Positions 1-8,128 of a stretch of DNA of 64,000 bases are shown here, piece after piece. Below the pieces are notes generated by a model. The model was given only the letters and a program-made list of their open reading frames with translations. It was not told the DNA's origin and did no database searches. The translations under genes were made by a program, and so were the position numbers. Origin of the DNA: Nitrospira sp. (lineage in GTDB: Bacteria; Nitrospirota; Nitrospiria; Nitrospirales; Nitrospiraceae); the NCBI GenBank assembly GCA_005116745.1, contig SWDS01000010.1, positions 745,315 through 809,314 on the forward strand, given 5' to 3'. Position 1 is the first letter of the stretch. Every line of letters starts with the position of its first letter.

Positions 1-111
1 CCGCAGACTGTCTTTCCACACCTGTTGTCCGCCGGCCAGTCTGGTTTTCCCCGCGTCCCCTGTTTTTGTGTAGACCTTGGTGATGCGCATCCCCATCCCC
101 TCTCTTGTCAT
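1..111 (-). CDS. PduO-type cob(I)alamin adenosyltransferase, N-terminal fragment cut by window edge
   Basis: Only the first ~37 codons are inside the window. The frame starts at 111 (other in-frame ATGs at 96 and 90) and reads into a [14 protein letters not shown] stretch, the phosphate-binding N-terminal signature of PduO-type ATP:cob(I)alamin adenosyltransferases, which make adenosylcobalamin from reduced corrinoid and ATP. A purine-rich AGAGGGG precedes the ATG at 96/90, so a start at 90 is also likely. It overlaps the 3' part of bluB in another frame and is the last visible member of the minus-strand B12 unit. A second, unrelated adenosyltransferase (CobO type) lies at 999-1598. The family call rests on this short motif only. 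Confidence 0.7.
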   Translation of the reverse strand, partial: MTREGMGMRITKVYTKTGDAGKTRLAGGQQVWKDSLR

Positions 112-772
112 GAATCCGATTGCCCCATGACTCGTCGTGAATTAACTGGCCAACTGGAATCCGACTCCGCCATCCGGCTGCTTCTAGATCCGGTCGGTCT
201 TCAAACTTGGATACATAGCCGAGGCAGAGATAGGCAAGGATCGTCACCGAGTGAGGTACGCCGATCACTTGTTTGAGCTTCTGGTGATCTACAATACTGA
301 CCCAACCGACGCCGATGCCCTCGGCCCTCGCGGCTAACCAGAGATTCTGAACGGCGCAACAGGTACTGTACAAATCCGTTGCGCGCACCGTGGAGCGGCC
401 AAGTACGGATGGCCCGCCGCGCCGCCGGCTGCACGTGATGCACAGATTGACCGGCGCTTCCTCGATACCTTCCAGCTTCAATCCTCGATACAGTGCTCTC
501 TTGTTGCCTGTATACCGAGCGGACGCCTTGGTATTGGCGTCGATAAAGAGATCTTTCACTGCGCGCTTCGTCGCGCGATTGCGGATGACCACGAAATCCC
601 ACGGCTGCATGAATCCCACCGATCCCGCATGATGCGCCGCCGTCAGCAGCCGCATCATCACCGCATCTGGAATCGGCGTCGGCACAAAATTCCGGCGCAC
701 ATCTCGCCGCTCAAATATCACGCGATAGACAGCTTCCCGCTCAGCGTCTGAAAATCGGCTCTTGGTTCTCAT
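1..772 (-). CDS. bluB: 5,6-dimethylbenzimidazole synthase BluB (3' end unresolved)
   Basis: Nitroreductase-fold flavoprotein that converts reduced FMN and O2 to dimethylbenzimidazole, the lower ligand of B12. The minus frame from ATG 772 reads [10 protein letters not shown] near the N terminus, then [50 protein letters not shown] and a final [17 protein letters not shown], all in the order expected for BluB (about 215-225 residues, ending near base 115). The ATG overlaps the stop of the CWC gene (ATGA). Oddly, no stop follows the conserved end: the frame stays open through the overlapping adenosyltransferase start to base 1, so the real C terminus lies outside the window. BluB needs oxygen, so the organism pairs an oxygen-dependent lower-ligand step with an oxygen-independent style ring pathway. 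Confidence 0.88.
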   Translation of the reverse strand, partial: MRTKSRFSDAEREAVYRVIFERRDVRRNFVPTPIPDAVMMRLLTAAHHAGSVGFMQPWDFVVIRNRATKRAVKDLFIDANTKASARYTGNKRALYRGLKLEGIEEAPVNLCITCSRRRGGPSVLGRSTVRATDLYSTCCAVQNLWLAARAEGIGVGWVSIVDHQKLKQVIGVPHSVTILAYLCLGYVSKFEDRPDLEAAGWRSRIPVGQLIHDESWGNRIHDKRGDGDAHHQGLHKNRGRGENQTGRRTTGVERQSA

Positions 773-1002
773 GATTGCCTCGCTCGATCGCCCTGGTTAT
801 GGCTAGTCACATTGAGCTGAGGCTCCAGCTCGCCTGCTGCGATTTTTCCCAAACAATGAGAACAGAGGCACTCCTTATACCTCGCCGCAATCCAATCCAT
901 GTGTGCCTCGGTAATGCCGAGCTTGCCACACCAGCACTGGTATCCGCCACACTCGAAGTCCTGCCCACAGCGCTCGCAGGTCTTCTGAACTGGTCCTCTC
1001 AA
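769..1002 (-). CDS. Cysteine-rich CWC family small protein
   Basis: 77 residues with nine cysteines: CERCG, ECG, CWCG, then CLCSHCLG, the spacing typical of the Cys-rich CWC family (a small putative zinc-binding protein of unknown role). The start is a TTG at 1002 overlapping the cobO stop (TTGA), and the stop overlaps the bluB ATG, so it is translationally coupled between cobO and bluB. This position inside a B12 operon suggests a corrinoid-related or metal-related job, but nothing in the sequence proves it. No signal peptide or membrane segment is visible. Confidence 0.65.
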   Translation of the reverse strand: MRGPVQKTCERCGQDFECGGYQCWCGKLGITEAHMDWIAARYKECLCSHCLGKIAAGELEPQLNVTSHNQGDRARQS

Positions 1003-1598
1003 AATTCAACCCCCGGTTGCGCCTTGATGCCATTTCGGAAGGGATGCTTCACTTGCTTCATCTCCGTCACAAGATCGGCTTCTTCCAAAATCTCTGCTGG
1101 CCCCCCTCTGCCGGTGATCACCACATGCTGCATCGGCGGACGGTTGCGCAGTACCGGGAGCACGTCATCCAGCGCGACATAGCCGTGCTTCAGCGCGATA
1201 TTGAACTCGTCGAGGACCACCATGGCATAGGAGGGATCGCGGAGAAACTCACAGACCTTTGCCCACGCTTGTTGAGCACATTGAGTGTCTCGCTCCCGAT
1301 CCTGTGTCTCCCAGGTGTAGCCTTCACCCATTCGGAGAAATCTCATCCGATCCCCGAAGGACTTCAACGCCCGCTCTTCCGCGGTGTCGATAGCTCCTTT
1401 GATAAATTGGACCACTGCCACCTTCCAGCCATGCCCGATGCAGCGCAATATCATCCCCAGCGCCGCAGTCGTCTTTCCTTTGCCGGCGCCGGTGTAGACA
1501 ATCAAGAGTCCTTTCTCCCGTTGCGCTTCCGCAATGCGCCGATCAACCGAGGCCTTGAGACGCTCCATTCTTGCTGTATGTTCGTTCTGTTCAATCAT
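999..1598 (-). CDS. cobO: Cob(I)yrinic acid a,c-diamide adenosyltransferase (CobO/BtuR type)
   Basis: Transfers the adenosyl group from ATP to the cobalt of reduced corrinoids in the cytoplasm. The P-loop TGAGKGKTT is at residues 36-44, followed by VQFIKG, GEGYTWET and the VVLDEFN motif, and the conserved end VTEMKQVKHPF; 200 residues is the normal family length. A longer frame opens at 1703, but the ATG at 1598 is preceded by AAAGGTG at a suitable distance and gives the family-like N terminus. It lies 138 bases after the PepSY gene and is coupled to the CWC gene. The organism thus carries both the CobO and PduO classes. Confidence 0.93.
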   Translation of the reverse strand: MIEQNEHTARMERLKASVDRRIAEAQREKGLLIVYTGAGKGKTTAALGMILRCIGHGWKVAVVQFIKGAIDTAEERALKSFGDRMRFLRMGEGYTWETQDRERDTQCAQQAWAKVCEFLRDPSYAMVVLDEFNIALKHGYVALDDVLPVLRNRPPMQHVVITGRGGPAEILEEADLVTEMKQVKHPFRNGIKAQPGVEF

Positions 1599-1736
1599 CA
1601 CACACCTTTGATGTTCACAGCAGAGCCAAGCAAGATCACGGCCTTCTGTGCGTGAAAAACTCTTTGTGAGTATAGAGCGTCCCTCTGAATACCCACAACC
1701 CATCCGTGAGACTCACTGGGGCTCTAGGTTGTACCA

Positions 1737-3266
1737 CTAAACCAGAGGTTTCTGCCTTCGTGGCTCCATGTAATTCCGTGCGCTACCGGATAACCAAGAA
1801 CTTCGGCGACTCATAGTGACGAGCCTGGCAATCCCCAGACACACACCGGACAAGCTAAACAGGAATCCTGCGCCGCAGAGCCCTACAAGTATCATTCTCC
1901 GCTGCCAGTCACGTTCCAAGAAAAACGGAACATCCCAGCTATGCAGACCATGAAATAGCCATCGATATGCTCTTCCGCTAGAGTCCATGATCTCCATCAG
2001 CCGGCCTGTGCTCGTATCGATGTGAACCCAAGTCCGTGCGGGATCATTCAAGACAATTCGCAATCCGGAAAGTGGACGAGGATTATGAACCGTACTGTAA
2101 TAATAGAGATCTCCTTGGGCGATTTCGCTTCGATCCAACTGTTGAGCTGACATCACCAGCTTTGCCGCTTCAGCTAGCGTATCGAGCGTAAATTTCGACG
2201 CAGGGGCCCGAACCGAGTCGGCGCTCATTACCACTTGCTGCTCGGAATCTGAGCGGAAGACATAGTAGCTCGCACCTCCGACTTTACTGAGCAGGATCTC
2301 TTTGACTGGAGCATCAAGCTGGAGATGCCGCATGGCGTCTCCTAGCGGAACGCCAATATCTTCAGGTACCAACATTCCACCCATAAAGCGTTGCCGCTGC
2401 TCCATTGTTGGCTCACTACGCGAGAACCATCGGCCGTGATCCATCGAGAGTAGGCCACTGAAAAGCCATAGACACACCACAGCTCCAATGGCCATCCCCC
2501 CCAGGTGATGCCACCGTTTGATTCCTATAAATTGGCTATGCAGACGTTGTCCTTGACCGTGAAGCCCATGCTGAATGCCTAGGACCAGCCCGGAGACAGC
2601 CGTGATGAGCCCAGCAGCAGCCAACCACCAAACTGTTTGATCCCACAGAGCCCAATGTCGTCGGAGCATCGGTAGATAGAGCCAGTGGATGACAGCCCCA
2701 ATGGTATTCCACTGCCGTTCGAACGCCGTCGTATCCATGACTAGTTCCCCGGTTGTGGAGGACAGATACAACTCTGTTTCCTCCGCATCATGCAGCTGGA
2801 CCTTCCTCAGCGGTCGATGTGGATCGAATCGCTGGTGAACCGTCCATCGGTCGTCTCGTAACATTTCAACCGTTGAATCAACACCGAACGTGTATCCATG
2901 TTGCGTAGTCTGGACTGCGTCATATTGCGTGATCTCTGATAGCAGCTCACCCTGATCTGCCCACAGACCCTTCAGCGTACCGTCTAGGAAATGGATCACG
3001 TAGACCGGTCGCCCGGAGGCCATGACTAGACGTACCCGCTCGACCGCTTGAGTCAGCCCAACCTGATTCCAGATTAACTCCAGCGGCAGACAGCAGTGAT
3101 CCAACTGGAGTGGCTCCAGCGATTGAAATCGCTCTTCTTCGTTCAGGTTTGGATAGGGAACAAAGAGCAACACCGCACCTGATCCAAACCATATCGTGAC
3201 GAGTAAAGCGAGGCACGTCCCAAGTACTCGATGAAGGCTTCTGAGGCCGGCCCGAATCCACATCAT
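1737..3266 (-). CDS. PepSY-domain inner-membrane protein, partner of the TonB receptor
   Basis: 509-residue membrane protein of the PepSY-associated family. There is one membrane helix near residues 12-36, a large periplasmic PepSY-like region, a second helix near 190-230, another helix around 250-275 (GAVVCLWLFSGLLSMDHG), a second PepSY-like region, and a final helix near 455-485. Relatives sit next to siderophore receptors and are thought to reduce the imported metal chelate in the periplasm. It starts 12 bases after the stop of the TonB receptor (ATG at 3266 or 3263), so the two are one unit under the riboswitch at 5.6 kb. The substrate here is inferred to be a corrinoid or cobalt chelate rather than iron. 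Confidence 0.8.
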   Translation of the reverse strand: MMWIRAGLRSLHRVLGTCLALLVTIWFGSGAVLLFVPYPNLNEEERFQSLEPLQLDHCCLPLELIWNQVGLTQAVERVRLVMASGRPVYVIHFLDGTLKGLWADQGELLSEITQYDAVQTTQHGYTFGVDSTVEMLRDDRWTVHQRFDPHRPLRKVQLHDAEETELYLSSTTGELVMDTTAFERQWNTIGAVIHWLYLPMLRRHWALWDQTVWWLAAAGLITAVSGLVLGIQHGLHGQGQRLHSQFIGIKRWHHLGGMAIGAVVCLWLFSGLLSMDHGRWFSRSEPTMEQRQRFMGGMLVPEDIGVPLGDAMRHLQLDAPVKEILLSKVGGASYYVFRSDSEQQVVMSADSVRAPASKFTLDTLAEAAKLVMSAQQLDRSEIAQGDLYYYSTVHNPRPLSGLRIVLNDPARTWVHIDTSTGRLMEIMDSSGRAYRWLFHGLHSWDVPFFLERDWQRRMILVGLCGAGFLFSLSGVCLGIARLVTMSRRSSWLSGSARNYMEPRRQKPLV

Positions 3267-3278
3267 TATTTGCTCATC

Positions 3279-5486
3279 TCAGAAGCGCGCCGTGAGCATC
3301 ACTTCCATCGTCCGGGGGGCGCCGAGCAACACTTGGCTGGGATAGAACGGATCGGCCCAGAGCGCATAGGTCTTGTCCGCCAGATTCCGCCCTCGGATGG
3401 TGAGCGCGAACTGCTTATACGGAATCGTGACCCAGACATCCGCCGTCGTGTAGCTATGCAGGCGCACCGCATTGGCATTGTCCGCGAAGCGTGGGCCCAC
3501 ATAGCGGAACGAGGCGCCTAGGTCGAACGGCATGACGAACGGTATCCGGTACTGACTCCAGAGATTCGCCACCGTCTGCGGGACGTTCGGCGGCCGATTG
3601 CCATCATGCGAGACGAGATTCCCGCCAGTCTGCTCGGCGAAGTCCTCAAACTCCGCTGATAGAAAGGTCAGGTTCCCTTGGATCCGCCATGCGTCCGTTG
3701 GGCGCACCGCCGCGCTCAGTTCGAAGCCTTTGGAGGTCTGGCGTCCCGCGTTCTCCGCCGTCGTCAAGGTGGTTTGGGTCAAGATGTTCTTCCGGAAGAT
3801 ATCAAAGTAGGCTACGGTCCATTCCGCCCGATTGTTCCAGAGGCTTTGCTTCAGGCCGACTTCCCACTGCGCGCCGGTGGCGAGATCGAAGTTCTCCGCC
3901 GCTCGCACGAGGAAAATGTTCGTGCCGACAGGATCCGCCGCCGTCGCATAGTGCCCATACAAGGTCAGCGTCGGGAGCAGGTCGTACACGGCACCGACGC
4001 GCCAGGTGACCGGCTGAAAGTCCCGCTCAAAACTGGCCGCCGTATTGAACACCCCGGCGTTGTTGAACAGCTTCCGGTTCAGGTCGATATGGTCGAACCG
4101 CATCCCGCCGACCAGTTTCAATGCATCGGTCACATGGAATTGGTTCTCCGCGAAGATGGCGGTCGTGGTGATGGTGGACCGCTGTTCTGCTGAGACGATC
4201 GGCCCGAAGGAGCCGGAGGGAAGCCCCAAGGGGTCCACGCTGTCTCCCCCGCTGAAAAAGCTCGGGCGATTCAGGTGCAGGTGGCTGAAATCCACGCCAA
4301 CGACGAACCGATTCTTGTGGGCGAAGAGCGATTCATTGACCTGCATCTCCAGCCGGTCTCCGAGGATGTATTGATCATGCTGAACAAAGAACCGATCCCG
4401 GTCGATCAACAGGGTGCCGGGGTTGAATTGGTAGGTCTCGGCATTCTGCCAGTCCCGCCCAGCCCAATAGTAGTAGCCCTGATTGCGAATCTGGATGGTG
4501 TCGGTCGGTTGCCAGTTCGCTTTGAGTTTGGCCCAGTAGGTCGTGGAGCTCATGTTGGCATCGACAACGTTGAAGTTCTGACGGAGGATGCGCGCATCGA
4601 TAGTCCGCCCATCCCGTGTCGTGACGACATCGGGAACGGCAGAGGCCCCGGCGAAGCTCCCAGGGACCAGCGGGGTACCCCAATAGGGGACGCTGCGGTC
4701 ATGGCTGACGTCGAACGACAGTTCGAAATTTAAACGTGAGGTCGCGTCATAGAGCAGGGCGCTGGTCATGTTCCAATAGGTGTAGGGCGTGCGTTGGACG
4801 CCGCTGAAACTGTCCGACGTCTGATAGCTCAGATCGACGCGATAGTGCAGGTTATCCCAGCGGAGAGGGCCGCCACTGCCAGCTGACGCACGCAGCGTAT
4901 TGAACGTCCCATATGACAACAGCGCATCCACGGTGACGTGATCACTCCGCACCGGCCGCTTGGTGACGAAGTTGATCGCCCCGCCGAGCGCGCCTTCGCC
5001 ATAGAGGACTGAGGCGGGGCCCTTGAGGATTTCGATGCGCTCCAGATTCCAGGTGTCCCGAGGCCGAGAGGTCATGGAGGCGGGGCCGATCATCAGCCCG
5101 TCGTAGAGCAACCGGAGTTGATTGTGGGTGAAGCCGCGCATGGAGAAGTTCGCCGGGTTGCCCGGGGAATCCCCCACGGTCACGCCGGTGGCTCCTTCCA
5201 CTGCTTCGGAGATGGTGCGTAACCCCCGCTCGTGCAAGAGCGTCTGATCCACGATTTCCACGCTGGCGGGAATCTCTCGCATCGAGAGACCCAGCCGACT
5301 CGCCGAGGGATTCGGCTGGTCCAGATGCAGGGTGCCCGTGCCTCGAGGTTTAATCGACGATCCGATCACGGTCACTTGCGGAACTTGTACTTCTTCATGA
5401 CTCTGACTTTCACGATCTTGAGCACTGACGGCAGAAGGCACAACACACGACACAATTGCGAGTGCGTAAATAAAGCCACGACACAT
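3279..5486 (-). CDS. TonB-dependent siderophore-type outer-membrane receptor under B12 control
   Basis: About 735-residue outer-membrane receptor: signal peptide ending near AVSAQ, plug domain with RGTGTLHLDQ, IPASVEIVD, ATGVTVGD, MRGF and LYGEGALGGAINFVTKRP, then a beta-barrel ending TLTARF with a terminal Phe. The plug is of the ferric-siderophore receptor type, not the BtuB type. The frame opens at 5492, but GGGGA touches that ATG, while the ATG at 5486 has it at the proper spacing, so I prefer 5486. A cobalamin riboswitch lies directly upstream and a PepSY gene directly downstream. Control by B12 plus the nearby cobalt permease suggests uptake of a corrinoid or cobalt chelate; an iron-siderophore role remains possible. 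Confidence 0.85.
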   Translation of the reverse strand: MCRGFIYALAIVSCVVPSAVSAQDRESQSHEEVQVPQVTVIGSSIKPRGTGTLHLDQPNPSASRLGLSMREIPASVEIVDQTLLHERGLRTISEAVEGATGVTVGDSPGNPANFSMRGFTHNQLRLLYDGLMIGPASMTSRPRDTWNLERIEILKGPASVLYGEGALGGAINFVTKRPVRSDHVTVDALLSYGTFNTLRASAGSGGPLRWDNLHYRVDLSYQTSDSFSGVQRTPYTYWNMTSALLYDATSRLNFELSFDVSHDRSVPYWGTPLVPGSFAGASAVPDVVTTRDGRTIDARILRQNFNVVDANMSSTTYWAKLKANWQPTDTIQIRNQGYYYWAGRDWQNAETYQFNPGTLLIDRDRFFVQHDQYILGDRLEMQVNESLFAHKNRFVVGVDFSHLHLNRPSFFSGGDSVDPLGLPSGSFGPIVSAEQRSTITTTAIFAENQFHVTDALKLVGGMRFDHIDLNRKLFNNAGVFNTAASFERDFQPVTWRVGAVYDLLPTLTLYGHYATAADPVGTNIFLVRAAENFDLATGAQWEVGLKQSLWNNRAEWTVAYFDIFRKNILTQTTLTTAENAGRQTSKGFELSAAVRPTDAWRIQGNLTFLSAEFEDFAEQTGGNLVSHDGNRPPNVPQTVANLWSQYRIPFVMPFDLGASFRYVGPRFADNANAVRLHSYTTADVWVTIPYKQFALTIRGRNLADKTYALWADPFYPSQVLLGAPRTMEVMLTARF

Positions 5487-5495
5487 GGGCATTCC

Positions 5496-5513
5496 CCTTT
5501 TGTTCTCGAAAGG
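5496..5513 (-). promoter_or_regulatory. Shine-Dalgarno-covering hairpin for the TonB receptor
   Basis: In transcript sense, CCTTT - CGAGAAC - AAAAGG forms a 5-bp stem whose 3' arm is part of the AAAAGGGGA ribosome-binding site. It directly follows the riboswitch, so ligand binding probably blocks translation. The same arrangement (CCCTT - CGAG - AAGGG) is found before the btuB gene. Confidence 0.55.
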
Positions 5514-5526
5514 TTGGTCTGAATGT

Positions 5527-5672
5527 TCCCGTACCCAGGTCTCCTGACTTTCGGATCGCTCTACGCTCTGCGCCTTCCCATCCGTGCGGACAGTGGCTGC
5601 GTGCAGAGTTCGTCCCCGATTACAGTTGCGGACCAGTGGCGGACTTTCACCGCGCTTCCCTTGGGGTACATG
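5527..5672 (-). ncRNA. Cobalamin riboswitch 1 (TonB receptor/PepSY/cobO unit)
   Basis: Reading the minus strand, the canonical cobalamin-riboswitch blocks occur in order: AAGGGAAG, CGGTGAAAGTCCG, CTGGTCCGCAACTGTAA, GCCACTG, GGGAAGG and the closing AGTCAGGAGACC. It lies between the Ni/Co permease stop (5680) and the receptor start. No poly-T terminator follows; instead an SD-covering hairpin does, which points to translational control. Confidence 0.95.
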
Positions 5673-5679
5673 GGCGCTA

Positions 5680-6543
5680 TCACTTCATGGGGTTAGAAAT
5701 GTTCTGTGATGTCAGACCTCCCTTCGGTTCCGCCACCAGGCACTTTGCCTTCACCAGTGCGGTTATAAATGCCAGCAACACCGCGCCTAGCACCATCATC
5801 GTGAGACCCAGATCGCTGATCGGCAACGCAAACGATGTCGGCTGGAGCAGCTTGATGATCCCGACGACGTAGGCCAACCCCACAACGGTCAGCGTCATCA
5901 TGCGATTGCCCTGGATGGCCATCGTAGTGGCGGCCAGATACATCCGCCTGACGATCAGTCCATTGATCGAGTCCGTGACGACCATTCCCAGGCTGAAGGC
6001 CACTCCGATCAGCAGTGCGCCGAACAGGCCATAGCCCATCGTGCCAGCAAGAGCCCAGGCCGACATTTGGCTGGCAGTCTCAAACCCCAGACCGAACAAG
6101 GCACCAATCGGCACCGCGCTCATCGGATGTGTGATATTGAGGAATCGCCTGGGCAACAAATGGCCGATGACGCCGTGGCTCAGCGCCGCTGATCCAGTCG
6201 GCAGCGTGACCAGTCGCGCCACATTCAACGACCCAATAAGAAATAAGAGGCCGGCCGACAAGACTCCGCTGACGTGCAACACAGAGGTACTAAAAGATTG
6301 CAGATAGTCGGCCGCCAGCGCGATCGCTGTCGCAATCAATAACACTGACAACGCATGCCCAAACGCGAACCATGTGCCTACCCACCGGCTCATCCGCGGA
6401 TGTCGATCCACCGACGCCCTCGTCATGCCGTCGATGGCGGTGAGGTGGTCTGGATCAGCCCCATGGCTTAACCCCAATGCGCAGGCGAGACCGAGTAAGG
6501 GCCAGAGAGTACCGTCAGCTGGATACATAGGACTCGTTGGCAA
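5680..6543 (-). CDS. Nickel/cobalt permease of the NiCoT (HoxN/NixA) family
   Basis: 287-residue integral membrane protein with about eight hydrophobic segments. Near residues 23-31 it carries GLSHGADPDHL, matching the histidine/aspartate signature of NiCoT transporters (H-x4-DH) that binds the metal in helix II, followed by GTWFAFGHALSV and later HPMSAVPIGALFGLGFETAS, also family signatures. The longest frame begins with TTG at 6543; an in-frame ATG lies at 6528. It is the last gene of the corrin-ring operon, 35 bases after cbiP, so cobalt rather than nickel is the likely substrate, feeding the CbiX chelatase. Confidence 0.85.
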   Translation of the reverse strand: MPTSPMYPADGTLWPLLGLACALGLSHGADPDHLTAIDGMTRASVDRHPRMSRWVGTWFAFGHALSVLLIATAIALAADYLQSFSTSVLHVSGVLSAGLLFLIGSLNVARLVTLPTGSAALSHGVIGHLLPRRFLNITHPMSAVPIGALFGLGFETASQMSAWALAGTMGYGLFGALLIGVAFSLGMVVTDSINGLIVRRMYLAATTMAIQGNRMMTLTVVGLAYVVGIIKLLQPTSFALPISDLGLTMMVLGAVLLAFITALVKAKCLVAEPKGGLTSQNISNPMK

Positions 6544-6577
6544 TTGTCCATCTCAAAGGAAAGTCATGCTGCATGGT

Positions 6578-8128
6578 TCACATGGGAGAAACTGGAGAGA
6601 GGCCCGTGAGACGCCTGAGCATTTCGCAATCGAGATGCTCACGCACCGCGGCTTCTAGCCGGTCATACTCAGCCTGCTTCGTGGGGATGCGCGGAATCGT
6701 GGTACCTGTGGGGAGACCTTTACGGGTACGCAGAAACGAAAGAGTCCGGTCCCTGATCACCTCATTCTCAAACAGGCCGTGCAACATGGTGCCCACCACC
6801 ATCCCGTCGTCGCTGAGGGCTCCATCCCCGCGCCGCTCCACACGGCCATTTCGCAACCGTATGTCAAACATGCTCGTCCGTTCGTTCCTCAGCTCCACCA
6901 TGCCCATATGGATTTCATATCCCTGAATCTCTTCTTCGACCACCGTTCCATTGGTGAGAAACGAGGGCTGTGCCACGTGAGCACGAACTTGTGCCGTCAC
7001 CTTTTCGCGTTCGAAGTGCGTCCGCAGGGCCAGCAGCCCCAACCCACGTACGTGGGCTTCCATCGATTCGACCCTATGAGGATCACTGATGCTCTCCCCA
7101 AGCATTTGACACCCGCCGCAAATCCCAACGATCGGTTTCCCTTCACGAGCGCGGGCCTCGATCGCGTTCGCGATACCAGATGTGCGAAGCCACGAAAGAT
7201 CAGACGCAGTATTCTTTGACCCTGGCAGGATCACCAGATCTGCCTCTTGTATCGTGTCGGGCTGCTCGACGAATCGAACAACGACGCCTGGCTCGTGTTC
7301 CAGAGCTTCAACATCGTCGTAGTTGGAAATGCGTGGCAACCGCACCACCACGATATCGAGTTCCTTCCGCGATGGTTTGGGACGAGCCATGCGGTCTTCA
7401 AGTGAGACGGAATCTTCATCAGCAATACGAAGGTCTTGAATAAACGGCAGGACGCCCAACACGGGTTTGCCAGTGCGTGCGGTGAGAAAATCGAGCCCCG
7501 GCGCAAGCAGCGCCTGATCTCCGCGGAACTTATTGACGACAAACGCCGCAATTCTGGCTCGTTCATCTGGATCGAGCAGTTCCATTGTTCCGACAAATGC
7601 CGCAAATACCCCGCCGCGATCGATATCCCCCACGAGCAGCACTGGCGCATCCGCCAACTTGGCCACGTGCATATTCACGATGTCGCGAGACTTCAAATTG
7701 ATCTCGGCGGGACTCCCTGCCCCTTCGATCACGACCAGGTCATAGTCGGTGCGGAGTCGCGTGAGTGAATCTGCGATCACGTCTGACAGACGGGGCTTGT
7801 ACTCGTGATACTCGGTGGCTGTCATGCTGCCGATCAATTTGCCGAGCACCACCACCTGGCTTCGCCGATCACCTTCTGGCTTCAGAAGGATCGGATTCAT
7901 ATCGACAGTGGCCACGATCCCTGAGGCCTCGGCCTGTACGGCTTGCGCCCGACCGATCTCCAGACCGTCGGCTGTGACCGCTGAGTTGAGCGCCATGTTC
8001 TGCGACTTGAATGGAGCGACCCTGAGCCCCTCACGGCGGAAGAATCGACAGAGGGCTGTGACCAGGAGACTTTTCCCAGCCGAAGAGGTGGTCCCCTGAA
8101 CCATGATCGTGGGTGCAAGACCTTTCAC
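6578..8128 (-). CDS. cobQ: Cobyric acid synthase (CobQ/CbiP)
   Basis: Glutamine-dependent amidation of four side chains of adenosylcobyrinic diamide. N-terminal dethiobiotin-synthetase-like domain with P-loop GTTSSAGKS (residues ~12-20) and SQNMALNS, then VEGAGSPAEINL, VGDIDRGGVFA; C-terminal class-I amidotransferase with nucleophile GICGGCQMLG and the final LHGLFEN histidine. The frame is open further upstream, but the GTG at 8128 overlaps the cbiA stop (GTGA) and has GAGGAG six bases before it, giving 516 residues, the usual length. Confidence 0.95.
   Translation of the reverse strand: MKGLAPTIMVQGTTSSAGKSLLVTALCRFFRREGLRVAPFKSQNMALNSAVTADGLEIGRAQAVQAEASGIVATVDMNPILLKPEGDRRSQVVVLGKLIGSMTATEYHEYKPRLSDVIADSLTRLRTDYDLVVIEGAGSPAEINLKSRDIVNMHVAKLADAPVLLVGDIDRGGVFAAFVGTMELLDPDERARIAAFVVNKFRGDQALLAPGLDFLTARTGKPVLGVLPFIQDLRIADEDSVSLEDRMARPKPSRKELDIVVVRLPRISNYDDVEALEHEPGVVVRFVEQPDTIQEADLVILPGSKNTASDLSWLRTSGIANAIEARAREGKPIVGICGGCQMLGESISDPHRVESMEAHVRGLGLLALRTHFEREKVTAQVRAHVAQPSFLTNGTVVEEEIQGYEIHMGMVELRNERTSMFDIRLRNGRVERRGDGALSDDGMVVGTMLHGLFENEVIRDRTLSFLRTRKGLPTGTTIPRIPTKQAEYDRLEAAVREHLDCEMLRRLTGLSPVSPM

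Noticed and set aside
201..602. 133-residue minus-strand frame
   Set aside because: Shadow of bluB; the true BluB frame is open to the window edge in the neighbouring frame.
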